DNA of 64,000 bases from Lineus longissimus. Lineage: Eukaryota; Nemertea; Pilidiophora; Heteronemertea; Lineidae. Shown in pieces: positions 34,196 to 46,804 of the stretch (positions are counted from its first letter, which is position 1; each line of letters begins with the position of its first letter). The notes under the pieces were generated by a model, which worked only from the letters and a program-made list of their open reading frames with translations, had not been told where the DNA came from and made no database searches. The stretch is taken from assembly GCF_910592395.1 (NCBI RefSeq), contig NC_088316.1, positions 9,856,001 to 9,920,000 of the forward strand, in the 5' to 3' direction. The translations under genes were made by a program, and so were the position numbers.

Positions 34196-35287
34196 AGCTT
34201 TTTTGGATGGTGTATAAACACTTCATAATTGAATCACAGACAGCATCATTATCTGACTGCCTTCAAAATTACAATATCATAGACCGAATACAAAGTTAAT
34301 TATTATGCCGCAAAGTTGGCTGTGTTTGTAATAATGGTCTATACCCAAACATGTTCAGACCTTGATCAGATTTTCTAGACTAAGCCATGCATGCATTTGG
34401 CCCTAAGTTCACTGGCTAAAACAGCCCGTGAGCAATACACAGTGAAAGAAACATCTCCAGCAATTACGCCGCAATAAGAATCTTGTCAACTCAGAACCTG
34501 ACCAATATCGTCGTAATATTACACTATGATGGCCTCTTTGAAGTCGACAACCTCCTACTCATATCCGGATAGAAGCTCGTCAGTTGCCAGCATATTACAA
34601 TGTTTCACTGCCTCGCGCTGGTGGTGACAAGAATGCTGAAGGCTCAAATAACAACTGCAAGTTGATGGTGTTCAGGACAACAGGTCGAGCTGATGAGGAC
34701 CAACTAATTGATACAAGGATTGCGTATGTTGAGATATATAAGACTGCGTGGCGGTGGTTGTAAAGCAATTCAATGCAGACCCTGGTATTTCTGAAAAGTG
34801 CTTTCAAAAGCCGCCGTTGTCAAGAACGTTTTCCCTAAATTTGAATTGGCTGTTTTGATCGCCATGCACATTTACTTCTTCTTGATCGACATCTACCTAG
34901 ATGAAATAATATCAAAGAACGTCAGGGGTCATTCATTGACTATGGCGCTTCAGCTTTTTAATTTCCCCGACCCCAAAATTAAATGTCCGTTTGAATCTAG
35001 GGCCTTGCTATAATGTGACCTAGACGACAATATCTTAGATCAACCTTAATAATGTTAACATAATTTGTGTTTGTTCATTCACCTTGAAAGACATTATTAT
35101 GGAACTCCAAGGCAGGTTTGCAAATATATGGATCATGTTTTCTTACTCGAAAATAACTTATTTTACTATTTACAGTAAACGGTTCGATATTGAAGATGAT
35201 GTTTTATTATGGAATGTTTATTTTCTAGTGGGCCTTCTGGGCTCCTAATTCACCTCTCGTGACGTCACTTTAGACCTTATACTAGAG
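34196..35287. other. no gene recognised
   Basis: Non-coding; short open frames without motif. Confidence 0.35.
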
Positions 35288-35402
35288 CTTAAATCACGAA
35301 TGTACAGGCCAACAGCTAGGGGTAATAATGTGAAGCGCTTTGAGCGACTGAAACCAGTTTGATTTAGTGCTATATAAGTCTCATGATTATTATCATTATC
35401 AT
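35288..35402 (+). repeat. LINE/SINE 3' tail repeat, copy 2
   Basis: AAATCACGAATGTACAGGCC, GTGAAGCGCTTTGAGCGAC, TAGTGCTATATAAGTCTCAT, then (ATT)n. Second copy of the tail at 34070. Confidence 0.7.
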
Positions 35403-35599
35403 TCGCGATGCAGGTCCGACCTTCAACGGGGCCGACCCGAGTAAGTCACCTGACTATAAGTGAGAGCACGTGATAAGACTAACAAAGACCAAGCGAAATA
35501 TGCCATTTTTTTATTCATATTACTCACCTCCTGTGTCACGTTTCAGTTAATTTACCAATACCAGGTATATTTTCATAATATGATTATATATGTTATGAC

Positions 35600-36023
35600 A
35601 GAGTTTCCTCTGATTGGGTCCAGGCAATTACCGAAGAAGGTTGACACTGCTTCAATTGAGATTGACGATGACCATATCACACTTTGTCTACTTTTGTCTT
35701 CTTTGGCAAACACATGTCGATGCAGACACATGTTAGCAGGTTTCTCAGTGCCGGAACAACAAAAACTACATGCGTTTGTAACATCACAATTAGACTATTG
35801 TACATGCTCTGCTGTGTGGCATCTCTGAACAGCTGTGTAAATGGCTGCAACGAGTCTTAAATGTACCTGCAAAGGTTGTTAGTCCTGTTCCGCGTTTTAA
35901 CCATATCTCTCCCGTGCTGATTAAACTCCATTGGTTGCCAGTCAAGGCTAGGGTTCAAAGTAATTTTGCTCACATATAAGGCAATCATGATCAATGGACT
36001 TGCACCAGCCTATCTGAGTAAGA
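35600..36023 (+). pseudogene. LINE ORF2 C-terminal fragment, upstream part
   Basis: HAFVTSQLDYC, then after a frame change KWLQRVLNVPAKVV, then HISPVLIKLHWLPVKARV and LTYKAIMINGLAPAYLSK. This is the signature C-terminal segment of many CR1/L2/Rex-type LINEs (LDYCN..L, LQRVQN.AAR, LHWLPV..R, LAP.YL). Frame breaks show decay. It is interrupted right after AYLSK by the element at 36024 and resumes at 37462. Confidence 0.8.
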
Positions 36024-37457
36024 GAGACAAGACCACAATTGATTTTTTAAGCCTTTTAGCAGTTAAATTGTCAATGTTTGACCGCGACGCATCAAAGAAC
36101 GCGTCAAGTAGTGAAACTGAAATTCGGATATGATATACGGGTTAGTCTTGCGAGTAACTGGTGCGATGGAAATTGGTGATTGACCACGGAAATTTTTTTA
36201 TAATCGACAAATTAGACAGACTTTGATATTTCCACTGTTTTCAGCCAACTGGCAGAAAAAACTCAAAACACGCCCCCTATTACCCAATTAGCAAAATTCG
36301 AAATTGATTTTTTCATCAAATAATTTCTTTATATCTGTAGACTTGCCACAGCAAATATTTTTTCAATACCTCTCAAAATATGTACTTGAGAGTAAAAAAC
36401 ATGCACTCGTCTAATTGATAGGCCTCGACCCTCCAACCTATGAATATTCATTAGTGGTCTTGTCTCAATGAAGGTACATTTCAGGGGTTGACATTTTGAG
36501 ATTTTTTTCAAACTAATGTACATGACATCCCACAACTCTCCAACAAAGGAAAGTCATATCTGGACATTTTTGGAGAAATGAGAGACATTTCAAAGAGTGG
36601 TACAACTGTGCCAAAGCGACGAAAGAGGACAAAATCGACAAAAAGTCATGATTTTGCAGCCAACAGCACCAAATTCAAAGACCTGCCCTGGCCAGAATAT
36701 GCAAGCTATGGAGCTGAAAATTTAGGATGTGATTTAGGAATATCTTTGCTGCTTAGGGCACAACTTTCAGAATCAAGGCCTAAGTAGTTTCAAAGAAATT
36801 ACAAAATGAATGGCAACACAACAAGACTTGTAAAAATGAAACCGAACTTAGACCGGGGTTAGGTTGACTCTTTTTTGGGTCAAATTAAGTTTTTTTCTCA
36901 TTATTTTAGCTTGTTTTGACCTTAAATCATCAGCAATACAATATTCTAAATGAATTAGAGTGATTTGAGCACATTCAAATTTTTCACTATATTGACCCAA
37001 AATGTAGTGTAAATAGAGACAAGACCACAATTGATTTTTTAAGCCTTTTAGCAGTTAAATTGTCAATGTTTGACCGCGACGCATCAAAGAACGCGTCAAG
37101 TAGTGAAACTGAAATTCGGATATGATATACGGGTTAGTCTTGCGAGTAACTGGTGCGATGGAAATTGGTGATTGACCATGGAAATTTTTTTATAATCGAC
37201 AAATAGGCAGACTTTGATATTTCCACTGTTTTCAGCCAACTGGCAGAAAAAACTCAAAACACGCCCCCTATTACCCAATTAGCAAAATTCGAAATTAATT
37301 TTTTCATCAAATAATTTCTTTATATCTGTAGACTTGCCACAGCAAATATTTTTTCAATACCTCTCCAAATATGTACTTGAGAGTAAAAAACATGCACTCG
37401 TCTAATTGATAGGCCTCGAGCCTCCAACCTATGAATATTCATTAGTGGTCTTGTCTC
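36024..37457. mobile_element. TRIM-like / composite element with 443-bp direct terminal repeats
   Basis: The segments 36024-36466 and 37016-37457 are direct repeats, differing at only a handful of positions. Each starts GAGACAAGACCAC and ends GTGGTCTTGTCTC, so each also has 13-bp inverted ends. The 549-bp centre has one 69-codon frame without motif. The whole unit is flanked by AAGA on both sides (36020-36023, 37458-37461) and interrupts a LINE whose coding sense continues on the far side. It could be a terminal-repeat element in miniature with unusual (non TG..CA) LTR ends, or two MITE copies mobilised together. Confidence 0.8.
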
Positions 37458-37461
37458 AAGA

Positions 37462-37647
37462 TGGTGGAACTTGGCCGAGGGTCGTCCTACTCCCTGAGAT
37501 CTGAAAGCACCCTACCTTGATAGTGCCGCACACAAGATACAAGGAATTTTTGGGGGCGGTCTTTCTAAAAATCAGCTCCAGATCCCTGGAACAAACTTCC
37601 GCTTTTCATTAGGAAAACACGAAGTTCGCTAACCAATAAGAAACTCC
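37462..37647 (+). pseudogene. LINE ORF2 C-terminal fragment, downstream part
   Basis: After the insertion, GRGSSYSLRSES, then across frames a degraded GGRSF..SAP.PWNKLP block lead to the end of the LINE frame. SLRS then WN.LP is the usual order after AYLS in these proteins. Confidence 0.65.
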
Positions 37648-37651
37648 TTAA

Positions 37652-38109
37652 AGGTGACCTGAAATGCTTTCATTAAAATTTTAACTTGGGATATGAATAA
37701 TAGGGAATAACATAAGAAACACAAGTGTGAAAACTGCATAAAAATCTAACTACATGTACTCATCTTAAAGTTATAGCAGTTTGTAATTCAAACATTCCAG
37801 GTGTTGCAGGATGAACAAATTGATGATGTACATTGTGCTGTACTGAAATGAAGTTTAGATAATTTCATGCTTATATTTTAATTGCCTTGTCACAGGAATA
37901 AGCTTTTAGTGAACATGTAAATGTACAATTTTAAAATATAGGCATGTACATTATCAGTTTGTTCTTCCTGCACTACCTAGCATGTTTGAATTTAATACCT
38001 GCCATTACTAGAAGATGGGTAGTTCGATATTTACGCGGTTTTCACCACTGTGTTTGTTATCTTATGCCCTATTTTTTTTCCCTAAGTTAAAAAGTGTTGC
38101 AGGTTACCT
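37652..38109. mobile_element. foldback MITE, TTAA type, copy 2
   Basis: TTAA (37648-37651), then AGGTGACCTGAAATGC on the left; TTGCAGGTTACCT on the right followed by CTAA. Two ~210-bp arms are inverted copies, and both match 21562-22072 (CATTCCAGGTG, GATGATGTACATTGT, GTACTGAAATGAAGTTT). Non-coding. Confidence 0.85.
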
Positions 38110-38950
38110 CTAAAGCGAGCTTCAATACAATGCCCTTACCGCTTCCCAGTCGGTATCAAAGCATTTCATGCATCATCAAGCCATACGCGAGTCTCTGAAT
38201 TAAACCCTATTACATACCCTATTGTCCGCATGTTCATCAAGCCGTATCTCCCTAACTAATCTGCGCCGGGCTTATAAACAGGAAATAAGAAAGTTCATTA
38301 TCACCGCCCAAGGAAATGTAATTAATGAAAGCACTACCTGAAACGCTGTTATCATAACCTAAATGCTTTAAAAGTAGCTTCTTGATATGCCCTGCTTATA
38401 TAGTGACCGTCCTTAAAGGGACAACTTGGATGTGTGATTTACCTGGTCAGGAGGATAATGTGCCAACTTGCCACAATGCGCCGCCACTTGTAGAATTACA
38501 CTGATGCCGTGCCCTGATAACAATTTTTCACCAGTGTTGGAAGGCAGTTTTGGGCATGGCTTGCTAATCTCAGGCAAGCCTAAGGTTACATCCCGTTCTA
38601 GTGTATCGTTTATTGCAATTCAAAGAGTTTTCATTAATCCTGTTTTGAAGTTGGGGTAATTTTCGCCAATGAAACTGAAAACGTGTTTGCCTGCCATTTA
38701 TTCCTTTAATTGTAACCTGAAAAATGCTCTACCAGTAATAATCTTGGTAAAGAATCAACTAGAATCAACCGGAATCGCCCCCCCCCCCCCCCCCCCCCCC
38801 CACTCCGCCATCGTATCACTTTTGGCAGATTTTGCACTGCGCATGGACTGGCTCTTGAAATGGTGGTTCGGACTTTCGGTTAAAGAGTAAGTTGATTGAG
38901 TAAGTACAATAGTCTAATCCACACGTTTTTCATTACTGTAGTCATAGCGA
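38110..38950. other. no gene recognised; 24-bp poly-C tract
   Basis: A run of 24 C (38778-38801) is the longest G/C homopolymer in the window. Nothing else recognised. Confidence 0.4.
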
Positions 38951-38954
38951 GCAT

Positions 38955-39263
38955 TTAAAAACGACCAAGAAACTTCTGAGCGGATATGAGGTCGTATATG
39001 GCTTCTATGGGTCCATTTACGAATGGCTGGCCATTCCCGCCGAAATAGCGCATTGATCCATGGAGGCCGCCATTAACATCGTATGGTACGTCATGTCGAC
39101 CTCTGTTGCGCCGAGGTGAGTAAATTTCGCAAGTACCCGACCCGTAGGTGACACGAGGACGTCCTTCTTGGAATTTACATGGTATGACGTCGTTTTTCAA
39201 AACACGGCCGACGTCTGTTTTTGGCGCCAAGATATTTGCCCCTTGAACGGCCGATTTAAATCT
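38955..39263 (-). CDS. candidate terminal exon of an unrecognised protein
   Basis: An open frame of ~100 codons on the minus strand with balanced, non-repetitive composition (for example DVGRVLKNDVIPCKF, GSGTCEIYSPRR, HDVPYDVNGG, AIYDLISAQKFLGRF) and a TAA stop. A possible acceptor (CCTATATCAG) precedes AGATTTAAATC at 39263 in phase. I do not recognise the family. It contains two Cys and is Gly/Arg/Asp rich; it could be a last exon of a host gene or a fragment of a mobile element protein. Confidence 0.3.
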   Translation of the reverse strand, partial: RFKSAVQGANILAPKTDVGRVLKNDVIPCKFQEGRPRVTYGSGTCEIYSPRRNRGRHDVPYDVNGGLHGSMRYFGGNGQPFVNGPIEAIYDLISAQKFLGRF

Positions 39264-39299
39264 CTGATATAGGTCATGTGGCAATATTTCGGCACAGAA

Positions 39300-39988
39300 A
39301 TTTGGTCAGTTGTGATGTATCGAGTTAATGTCTGATGTGTAAACTATATTTCGAACGATTTTAAATGCTTTCTACTTACTCTTTAAGGAAGAAACATCAA
39401 GAGAACATGCTACTGGTATGGGGAAAAATACAGATAGTACCATCCTGTGGAACAGTTGCGATGCCCATGTAAAAATCCCATCTCGCACAACGGAATTAGG
39501 GTTTTTGGTTTTTGGTTTTTAAGAGCATGTTGTTGCCAATAGTAATAACTGATCTGGCTTTTCATTGATTGCTAGCTAGGTGACGTACACCCTGGAAAAT
39601 CAAAACCTCGGATTGCCGAGAACCAGGCAGGCCTTCCATTTTGCCTATCCAGCCTGTCCTAGGAAAGGAAACAAATGTTCAATAAAGGCGGGAAAAAACT
39701 GTGTCGTTTGAGTCTTTCAACAATATATCGCTGTGTTTATTTGGTAATAAGGTTCTACAAGCATTATTTGAATCAAATATAGATGAATAATGCACTGTTA
39801 TTTTTTCCTATGAATAGCGTGCAAATTGGACAATTTGCATCAATCGATTTGTTCCGTGGACCACACAAAGTAACCCGCTGGTTATTTATATTTATCTTCG
39901 AATTTAGTGCAGATTTTGGCAGTATTTCTTGTGAGGCAGCCATTTTCCCGGGTCTCAAGTAGCATTATCCAGATGAGTGCGACTTTCA
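39300..39988. other. no feature recognised
   Basis: Non-coding; no repeats seen. Confidence 0.3.
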
Positions 39989-42595
39989 TGCGAGTTGCGA
40001 GTTGCAAGTTACATTTGCGAGTTGCGAGTTACATCTGTGAGTTGCGAGTTGGATTTACCACAATTTGCTAATTTCAGCAGGCAACTAAGTTAGACATTCC
40101 TAGACCCAATCAATGACACTGGTAATGAACGACTGGTAATCAATGGCCAAAAAATGTTGAACTAGCCCAACTTGCAGAAGAGGTAAAAGCCCCATGGTTA
40201 TTCTTTTCTGCGAGTTGCCTGGCTGAAATTGCCAAATCATGGTAAATTCTCTTGAATTTGGTCATGTTTGGCCACACTGGTAGGATGCCTCATATCAGAG
40301 ATGCCCTCTCTCATTTCAAGTGTCATTTATTGGGTCTAGAAATGGCTAACTAGCCCAACTCGCAGAAAAGAAAACCCCCAGGGTAATTCTTTTCTGCGAG
40401 TTGCCAGTTGAAATTGGCAATTTATGGTAAATTCTCTTGAATTTGGCCATGTTTGGCCACACTGATAGGATGCCTCATATCAGAGATGCCCTCACTCATT
40501 TCAAGTGTCATTTATTGGGTCTAGAAATGGCTAACTAGCCCAACTCGCAGAAAAGAAAACCCCCAGGGTAATTCTTTTCTGCGAGTTGCCAGTTGAAATT
40601 GGCAATTTATGGTAAATTCTCTTGAATTTGGCTATGTTTGGCCACACTGATAGGCTGCCTCATATCAGAGATGCTTTCTGTTATTTCCAGTGTCATTTAT
40701 TGGGTCTAGAAATGTTGCACTAGTTTAACTCGCAGAAAAGAAAAACCCCGGGGTAATTCTTTTCTGCGAGTTGCCTGCTGAAATTGGCAATTTATGGTAA
40801 ATTCTCTTGAATTTGGCCATGTTTGGCCACACTGGTAAGATGCCTCATATAAGAGATGCCCTCTTTCATTCCCAGTACCATTCAATGGGCAAAACATGTT
40901 GAAATAGCCCAACTCGCAGAAAAGAAAATCCACAGGGGTAATTCTTTTCAGCGAGTTGTCTGCTGAAATTAGCAAATCATGGTAAATTCTCTTGAATTTG
41001 GTCATGTTTGGCCACACTGATAGGATGCCTCATATCAGAGATGCCCTCTCTCATTTCCAGTGTCATTGATTGGGTCTAGAAATGGCTAACTAGCCCAACT
41101 CGCAGAAAAGAAAATCCACAGGGGTAATTCTTTTCTGCGAGTTGCCTGCTGAAATCAGCAAATCATGGTAAATTCTCTTGAATATTTCCCAAATTTATAA
41201 TTCAAATACATGTACATATTTCTTTTACCTCTTGGCTTTGGGGTAAAAGCAACCCCTAATCACCAGTCTTACCATGCGTTCACAGGCATTGTTTTATCAT
41301 TAGAAGACATGCCACTCTACACTATCCTTGCAGGTTTTAGTGCATCTAAAGGTGTAGGCCTAATCGAGGTGATAGTGAAAAAGGTGGTTGCTTTTCCCCG
41401 ATTTTACCTTACACAGCATTCGTGTTTTCTTTTCTGCGAGTTGGACTAGTTAGCCATTTCTAGACCCAATAAATGACATTGGAAATGAAAGAGGACATCT
41501 CTGCTATGAGGCTGCCTATCAGTGTGGCCATACATGACTAAATACAAGGGCATTTGGCCATGCTTTGCCAATTTCAGCTGGCAACTCGGAGAAAAGAATA
41601 TTACCCCAGGGTGTTTTCTTTTCTGCGAGTTGGGCTAGTTAGCCATTTCTAGACCCGATAAATGACACTGGAAATGAAAGAGGACATCTCTACTATGAGG
41701 CTGCCTATCAGTGTGGCCATACATGACTAAATACAAGGGCATTTGGCCATGCTTTGCCAATTTCAGCTGGCAACTCGGAGAAAAGAATATTACCCCAGGG
41801 TGTTTTCTTTTCTGCGAGTTGGGCTAGTTAGCCATTTCTAGACCCGATAAATGACACTGGAAATGAAAGAGGACATCTCTACTATGAGGCTGCCTATCAG
41901 TGTGGCCATACATGACTAAATACAAGGGCATTTGGCCATGCTTTGCCAATTTCAGCTGGCAACTCGCAGAAAAGAATAACCCCAGGGTGTTTTCTTTTCT
42001 GCGAGTTGGGCTAGTTAGCCATTTCTAGACCCGATAAATGACACTGGAAATGAAAGAGGACATCTCTGCTATGAGGCTGCCTATCAGTGTGGCCATACAT
42101 GACTAAATACAAGGGCATTTGGCCATGCTTTGCCAATTTCAGCTGGCAACTCGCAGAAAAGAATTACCCCAGGGTGTTTTTTTTTCTGCGAGTTGGGCTA
42201 GTTAGCCATTTCTAGACCCGATAAATGACACTGGAAATGAGAGGGGGCATCTCTGATATGAGGCATCCTACCAGTGTGGCCATACATGACTAAATACAAG
42301 GGCATTTGGCCATGCTTTGCCAATTTCAGCTGGCAACTCGCAGAAAAGATTTACCCGGGGGTTTTCTTTTGCGATTTGGGCTAGTTTGACATTTTTAGAC
42401 CCATTTAATGACACTGGAATTGAAAGAAGGCATCTGGCATTTTTAACTCGCAAATCCAACTCGCAACTCGCAACTCGCAAATGTAACTCGCAACTCGCAA
42501 ATCCAACTCGCAACTCGCAAATGTAACTCGCAACTCGCAAATGTAACTCACAACTCGCAAATCCATCTCGCAACTCGCAACTCGCAGAAAAGAAA
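39989..42595. mobile_element. giant palindromic element made of two opposed ~185-bp arrays
   Basis: The left arm (40060-41190) has six tandem units with TTCTTTTCTGCGAGTTGCC at 40201, 40387, 40572, 40757, 40942 and 41128 (period 185-186). The right arm (41425-42400) has about six units of the reverse orientation (CAGCTGGCAACTCGCAGAAA, period about 186-190). A unique centre of about 235 bp separates them. Both outer ends carry short arrays of TGCGAGT/ACTCGCA words joined by ACATT or GGATT (39989-40060; 42445-42595). No convincing coding frame. It resembles foldback transposons with tandem-repeat arms. Confidence 0.85.
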
Positions 42596-43764
42596 CCCTC
42601 TATCCAGAGTGGGCTGCTCGGTAAGTTAGAAAGCCTGATAAGATTATCGGCGGTCTGGATAATTGATTCTCCAGGATGAGGTTCCTGCATTCGGTATCTC
42701 TATCGTTCATCATTATGTTAACATCCGTACCCTAATCAAGTCGATTGTTTATATCTTTATTTTAATCTCTGGTTACCAAGTTCTTGGACCGGCTTTTAAG
42801 AACAGTTCATAACCAATCCAAAATCGTAGTTGTGGCTGTTTTTCTCTAACAGGATGCGAAAGCAACAGAACGCGGGATTTAAGAAGCAGCATTTGCTGCT
42901 TTTGGTTAAGATACAATAGTCAGTAAACAAATATGTTCTAACGCTGGAGACACATCTGATACAAAATGGCATGGCCGGTAGATTCGTGGCATCAAGTTGA
43001 ATCATTTCTAGATTAAACACATTGCCCTAATAAGAGGAACTGCAATTCTGTGATAAATTATGCTTCATGGTTACCAAGCCTTAAATATGTCTCAAGAGCT
43101 GTCGCCTCATCATTGTCAATGCTCAGGTTCTGACCCTCTGGGCCGAATAAGAGATGTTCTGTTCTGATTTATAATAGTTTTACTCCAGTACGGAAAATGT
43201 GAATAACATTTTTTTTGGATCTTACTGGATAAAGGGAAGTGTGGCAGAGTCACCATTGTGAGATCGCCAAGCTGCGAATACTTCCGAGGGTAGGTAACAG
43301 GAGACACAACGACAATCACTATCTTCATGTATAATATGGAAATGATACTTTAAAAACGTGATGTTTCAACTCTTCTGATTTATCTATTCTCATGAGTATG
43401 ACACTGTCTTCAGCGGAAGGAAAGGTTGTGCCAGGTAATATGGTGACTTTTTGTGCAGTATACATAGTGCATTTGATTATGAAGTGTCCTTTTGTTAAAC
43501 ACCACATGTAAAAAAACAACAACAAAATGGCATTTCAAAAAGAAGAAATGCTTGGAAAAAAGTGTATTTCTTGCTAACGCCACTGAATTGAAATGGTATT
43601 TTAATACTTCTACACTGAAAATGATGGGTTAAACAAGCATTATCAGTGGCTTCATACGACTACCAGAAGTTAATTTCTGGTAAACTTTTGCAAAATGAAA
43701 ACGGGGCGTTAGATCTGCCTGGCATTAATATGCCGTCAAAGCATAATTTTCAAACGCTGTCTTT
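42596..43764. other. no gene recognised
   Basis: AT-rich non-coding sequence; short frames without motif. Confidence 0.35.
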
Positions 43765-44275
43765 CCAGTGTGGGGATTCGGACAGTGTCAGCAAATCACT
43801 GTATGCTATGGTTACCGAAGCTGCTAGCAGACGACAGCAAATAAATTGAAAGCACAGGCAGATTCAACCGCGAATAGTTCCTGTTCTATGGCACTCGACG
43901 AGGATTAGCTGGTTCGTATTTCTAGAAGATAGCTCAAAAACATCTGTTAATAGGTTTAAGCTGTCCTACCTAAGCAGTGAAATCAGTGTTTTTGTAGCCC
44001 TACGCCCAATTAAGAGTACAAATTGCGCTTATATCTGCCTAAATTGTGATTATCATTGCACGTGCTGCATTGTGTAGCATGTACACCACTAGGAAGATGT
44101 TATAACAAGCATTTGGCTTGAAGTGTTTCATAACGTGACTTAAAATGCAGTTATAGCTGGTATACTGTCCGCTATGATTACAACTGGACACTGTCATGAC
44201 TGTCCACTAACTTCATGATGTAACCATAGCGTACAGTCACACAGGTGCACGAGAGGTAACTGTAGCGGAACATTC
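43765..44275. repeat. dispersed repeat family B, copy 3
   Basis: Shares its landmarks with 26775-27192 and ends with the hairpin pair CTGTCCGCTATGATTAC / GTAACCATAGCGTACAG and a further AACTGTAGCGGA, as in 23312-23510. It is the most complete copy, showing that the other two are different parts of one element. Confidence 0.8.
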
Positions 44276-45676
44276 AATGCATTTCCGAGTCCCCATTTGG
44301 ATACTAAATTCATCTCCTGTTTCGCGGCCACAACGTCTACTTTGTATAGGTTTCAGGAAAATTTGCTTCTAATCTGTTAACGTATTGAATTCAAGACAAT
44401 GCTACTGCTCTACAAATCAATTAATGCTTAATACATTTCCGATCGTCTCTCGTCAAACGACCCCGGGCAATCATAGAGGTCATAAGACAAATGTTTCCTG
44501 CGGATCCCCAGGTATCGAGTGGTAGCGTACGGAGGTAGGATAAAGCTTCCTTGTCCGTGCAGCGAGGCATTATAATGAGCTTGGTTTTGACATTTAAAAT
44601 GCTATAAGACTGCTGAATTTTTAGGCGTGGGCCCACCTTTTCAGACGATGTTTTTCCATCGCATCAGAACAAATATTGTGGATTTTGCGGTGTAAATATA
44701 TCAATTTCATTCTATATTGCGCACCACCTATAATGTAGTCATGTTGTTTAGACTCAGGGATGTTTGCGCTTGCTCATTAGACTGTCGGGCTGATGCCGGG
44801 TCGAAATGTGCCTCGTCACTAAATAAAATAAAAAATTTCCAAAGTGGAGCCTTTAAGCCATACGCCGTACAAACAAAAATACACCATTAAGTTTCTCTTC
44901 TCCTCAATTGCAGCTTTTCGCAATGAGCCTTTTCTCGGATCATGCTTATCCTTACTTGTTTTTGCTTACATTATCACGAATGTGGATATACGCCAGTATG
45001 GGTATAATCTTACTTGTTTCGTCGCTAAAGCTAAACCCACTCGCCGTCGTTTAACCAATCTGGTGCGTAGAGATAACGGATGAATAGGTTTGTAATTAGG
45101 TAGTCAGTCAGTGGCTAAGGGATTTACAAGGAACGATGGGAAAAAAGGCCAGCTCTCTGGTTTGCGTGTGGGTCCAAATTATCAACCTTTTAACGGCATT
45201 CGTGTATGGTATGTCACTACCACATGTTTGGGTAGACATACATCGTCTGTCATCACTACAACTTATGGATCGCATTATAAAGAGGGCCATCTGGACCTGT
45301 CATCAATCGGTTCCTTGCAAGCCACTTCGTCAATTGCTCTTTCCACCTGAATAAGCCGATCGTTCACCGTCAGTAGCGGTTTGATACAACGTGAAAAGCA
45401 ATACTCCGGGAAATGGCGGTAGTCACGGTTATCAAGGTTAGGAGGAGCGCTCAAGTTAATGAAGCATTTAGTACTGGTCGATTCTGCGGCAGTGCATTTT
45501 TGTGTGTGATCAACATGGGTTATAATAGTGAGGTTTCGCTATCCCGTTCCGAGAACCAATTCACCGAGATTGGCAAACTCTTGTGTATGACGTCATCAGG
45601 TTTAGGGCAGGTCTTCTCGTTCTCGAAGGCGGATTACATATGCGTCCGCAGAGAGTGATCGCTTCTGGGGCCGGTA
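44276..45676. other. no gene recognised
   Basis: Open frames up to 81 codons (for example 45413-45658) without recognisable motif. No arrays or inverted ends found. Confidence 0.35.
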
Positions 45677-46804
45677 GAGGCTAATTCCCCAAAGCGCCAG
45701 GGACCTTCATTAATATTCATGTATGACATCATATTGACTTATACGCTATCAATGAGATCACGTGCCATTTGTTTACATCCACAATGTCACATGGTTCCTG
45801 TAACTGATATTTTTAGAAATCTACATGGATGAAGTACTATAGTATACTCAAGTAGTTGTTTATGCTTAAAAGTTTGGGGGTATCCAATGTTTTTGAAATT
45901 TTCTTATGAAAAGATTGACAGGTCATCTTAGTGCTTTGTTCGCAGAGTAAAATATGGGTTTAATTCTTATATCATGGGATAGTTTGGGGAGTTTGGGGTT
46001 TGCCCAACCACAGGGAATAATCTTCGACTCCTGATCTGGGTGTGGCCCAGTGGTAAGGTATCTAGAACTCAAGGCCTTGTAACTGGGAGGTGAAAGGTGT
46101 TAGGAACCTTAAGTTTGATACCCATTTTCACATCGGGGTTACTGAAGGCCAGTTGGGGTACAAGACCTGTTGTAACTTGAAAAAAAACAACAGTAAGTAA
46201 ATTATATTCTTGAATGCAATTTATTCCAATAGTTCAACATTCATTACTGTGGTCACTTTTTACAGTTTGATCTTGTCGGCAGTATTCTAAGATGCAAATA
46301 TAAATATATATCATAAATTTGGTTACCAGCAAATAAGGTCCACAAAGTTTTCATGACTTTTAAAAACCATGCAAACCCCTTCGAAAAGCAGACCTAGATC
46401 CTACAGTACAGGATTGGACTTCAGCAAGTTGCCTCTGGTACAAGTATCAACTCCCCCCCCCCTTATTAAGGGTCAAAAATCCACTGAACTCTGTCGACAA
46501 TTGTTCACCTGGTCATGCGTTTCTTACAAGGTACATTGCATGCTGGGAAGGGCACAAACTTTCTGCTTGCAAGACACTTTTGCAAGTGATGTCTGAAAAC
46601 AGTAGAATTGCTGGTATATGATATGTGCTCAGGATGATCATCATGCAGTATTGATATCGCAAAGGCAAGGGAAAACACCCCACAGTCATAACCGTTTTCC
46701 TGCTTCTATGTTGAAATTCCCGTCAGTGACGTAGGATCACATGATCTATGATTAATACATGAACATTAATGAAGGTCCCTGGCGCTTTGGGGAATTAGCC
46801 TCTT
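45677..46804. mobile_element. 1.1-kb element with ~50-bp terminal inverted repeats
   Basis: AGAGGCTAATTCCCCAAAGC, then GCCAGGGACCTTCATTAAT on the left is mirrored exactly at the right end (46745-46804). No transposase frame inside, so it is non-autonomous. The flanks (CCGGT, TCCAA) show no clear duplication. A tRNA-like segment lies inside. Confidence 0.75.
46035..46200 (+). repeat. tRNA-derived SINE-like head
   Basis: TGTGGCCCAGTGGTAAGG matches a tRNA A box and AAGTTTGATACCC, about 70 bp later, a degenerate B box (GGTTCGANNCC). The sequence between does not fold as a proper tRNA and continues into GGGGTACAAGACCTGTTG and a run of A. It is best read as a SINE, not a functional tRNA gene. Nested in the element at 45677-46804. 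Confidence 0.5.

Noticed and set aside
42268-42690. Frame with ASCELHLRVASC-type repeats
   Set aside because: Direct translation of the TGCGAGT end arrays of the palindromic element.
46035-46125. Functional tRNA gene
   Set aside because: A and B boxes are recognisable but the acceptor stem and anticodon arm do not fold properly; better explained as a SINE head.
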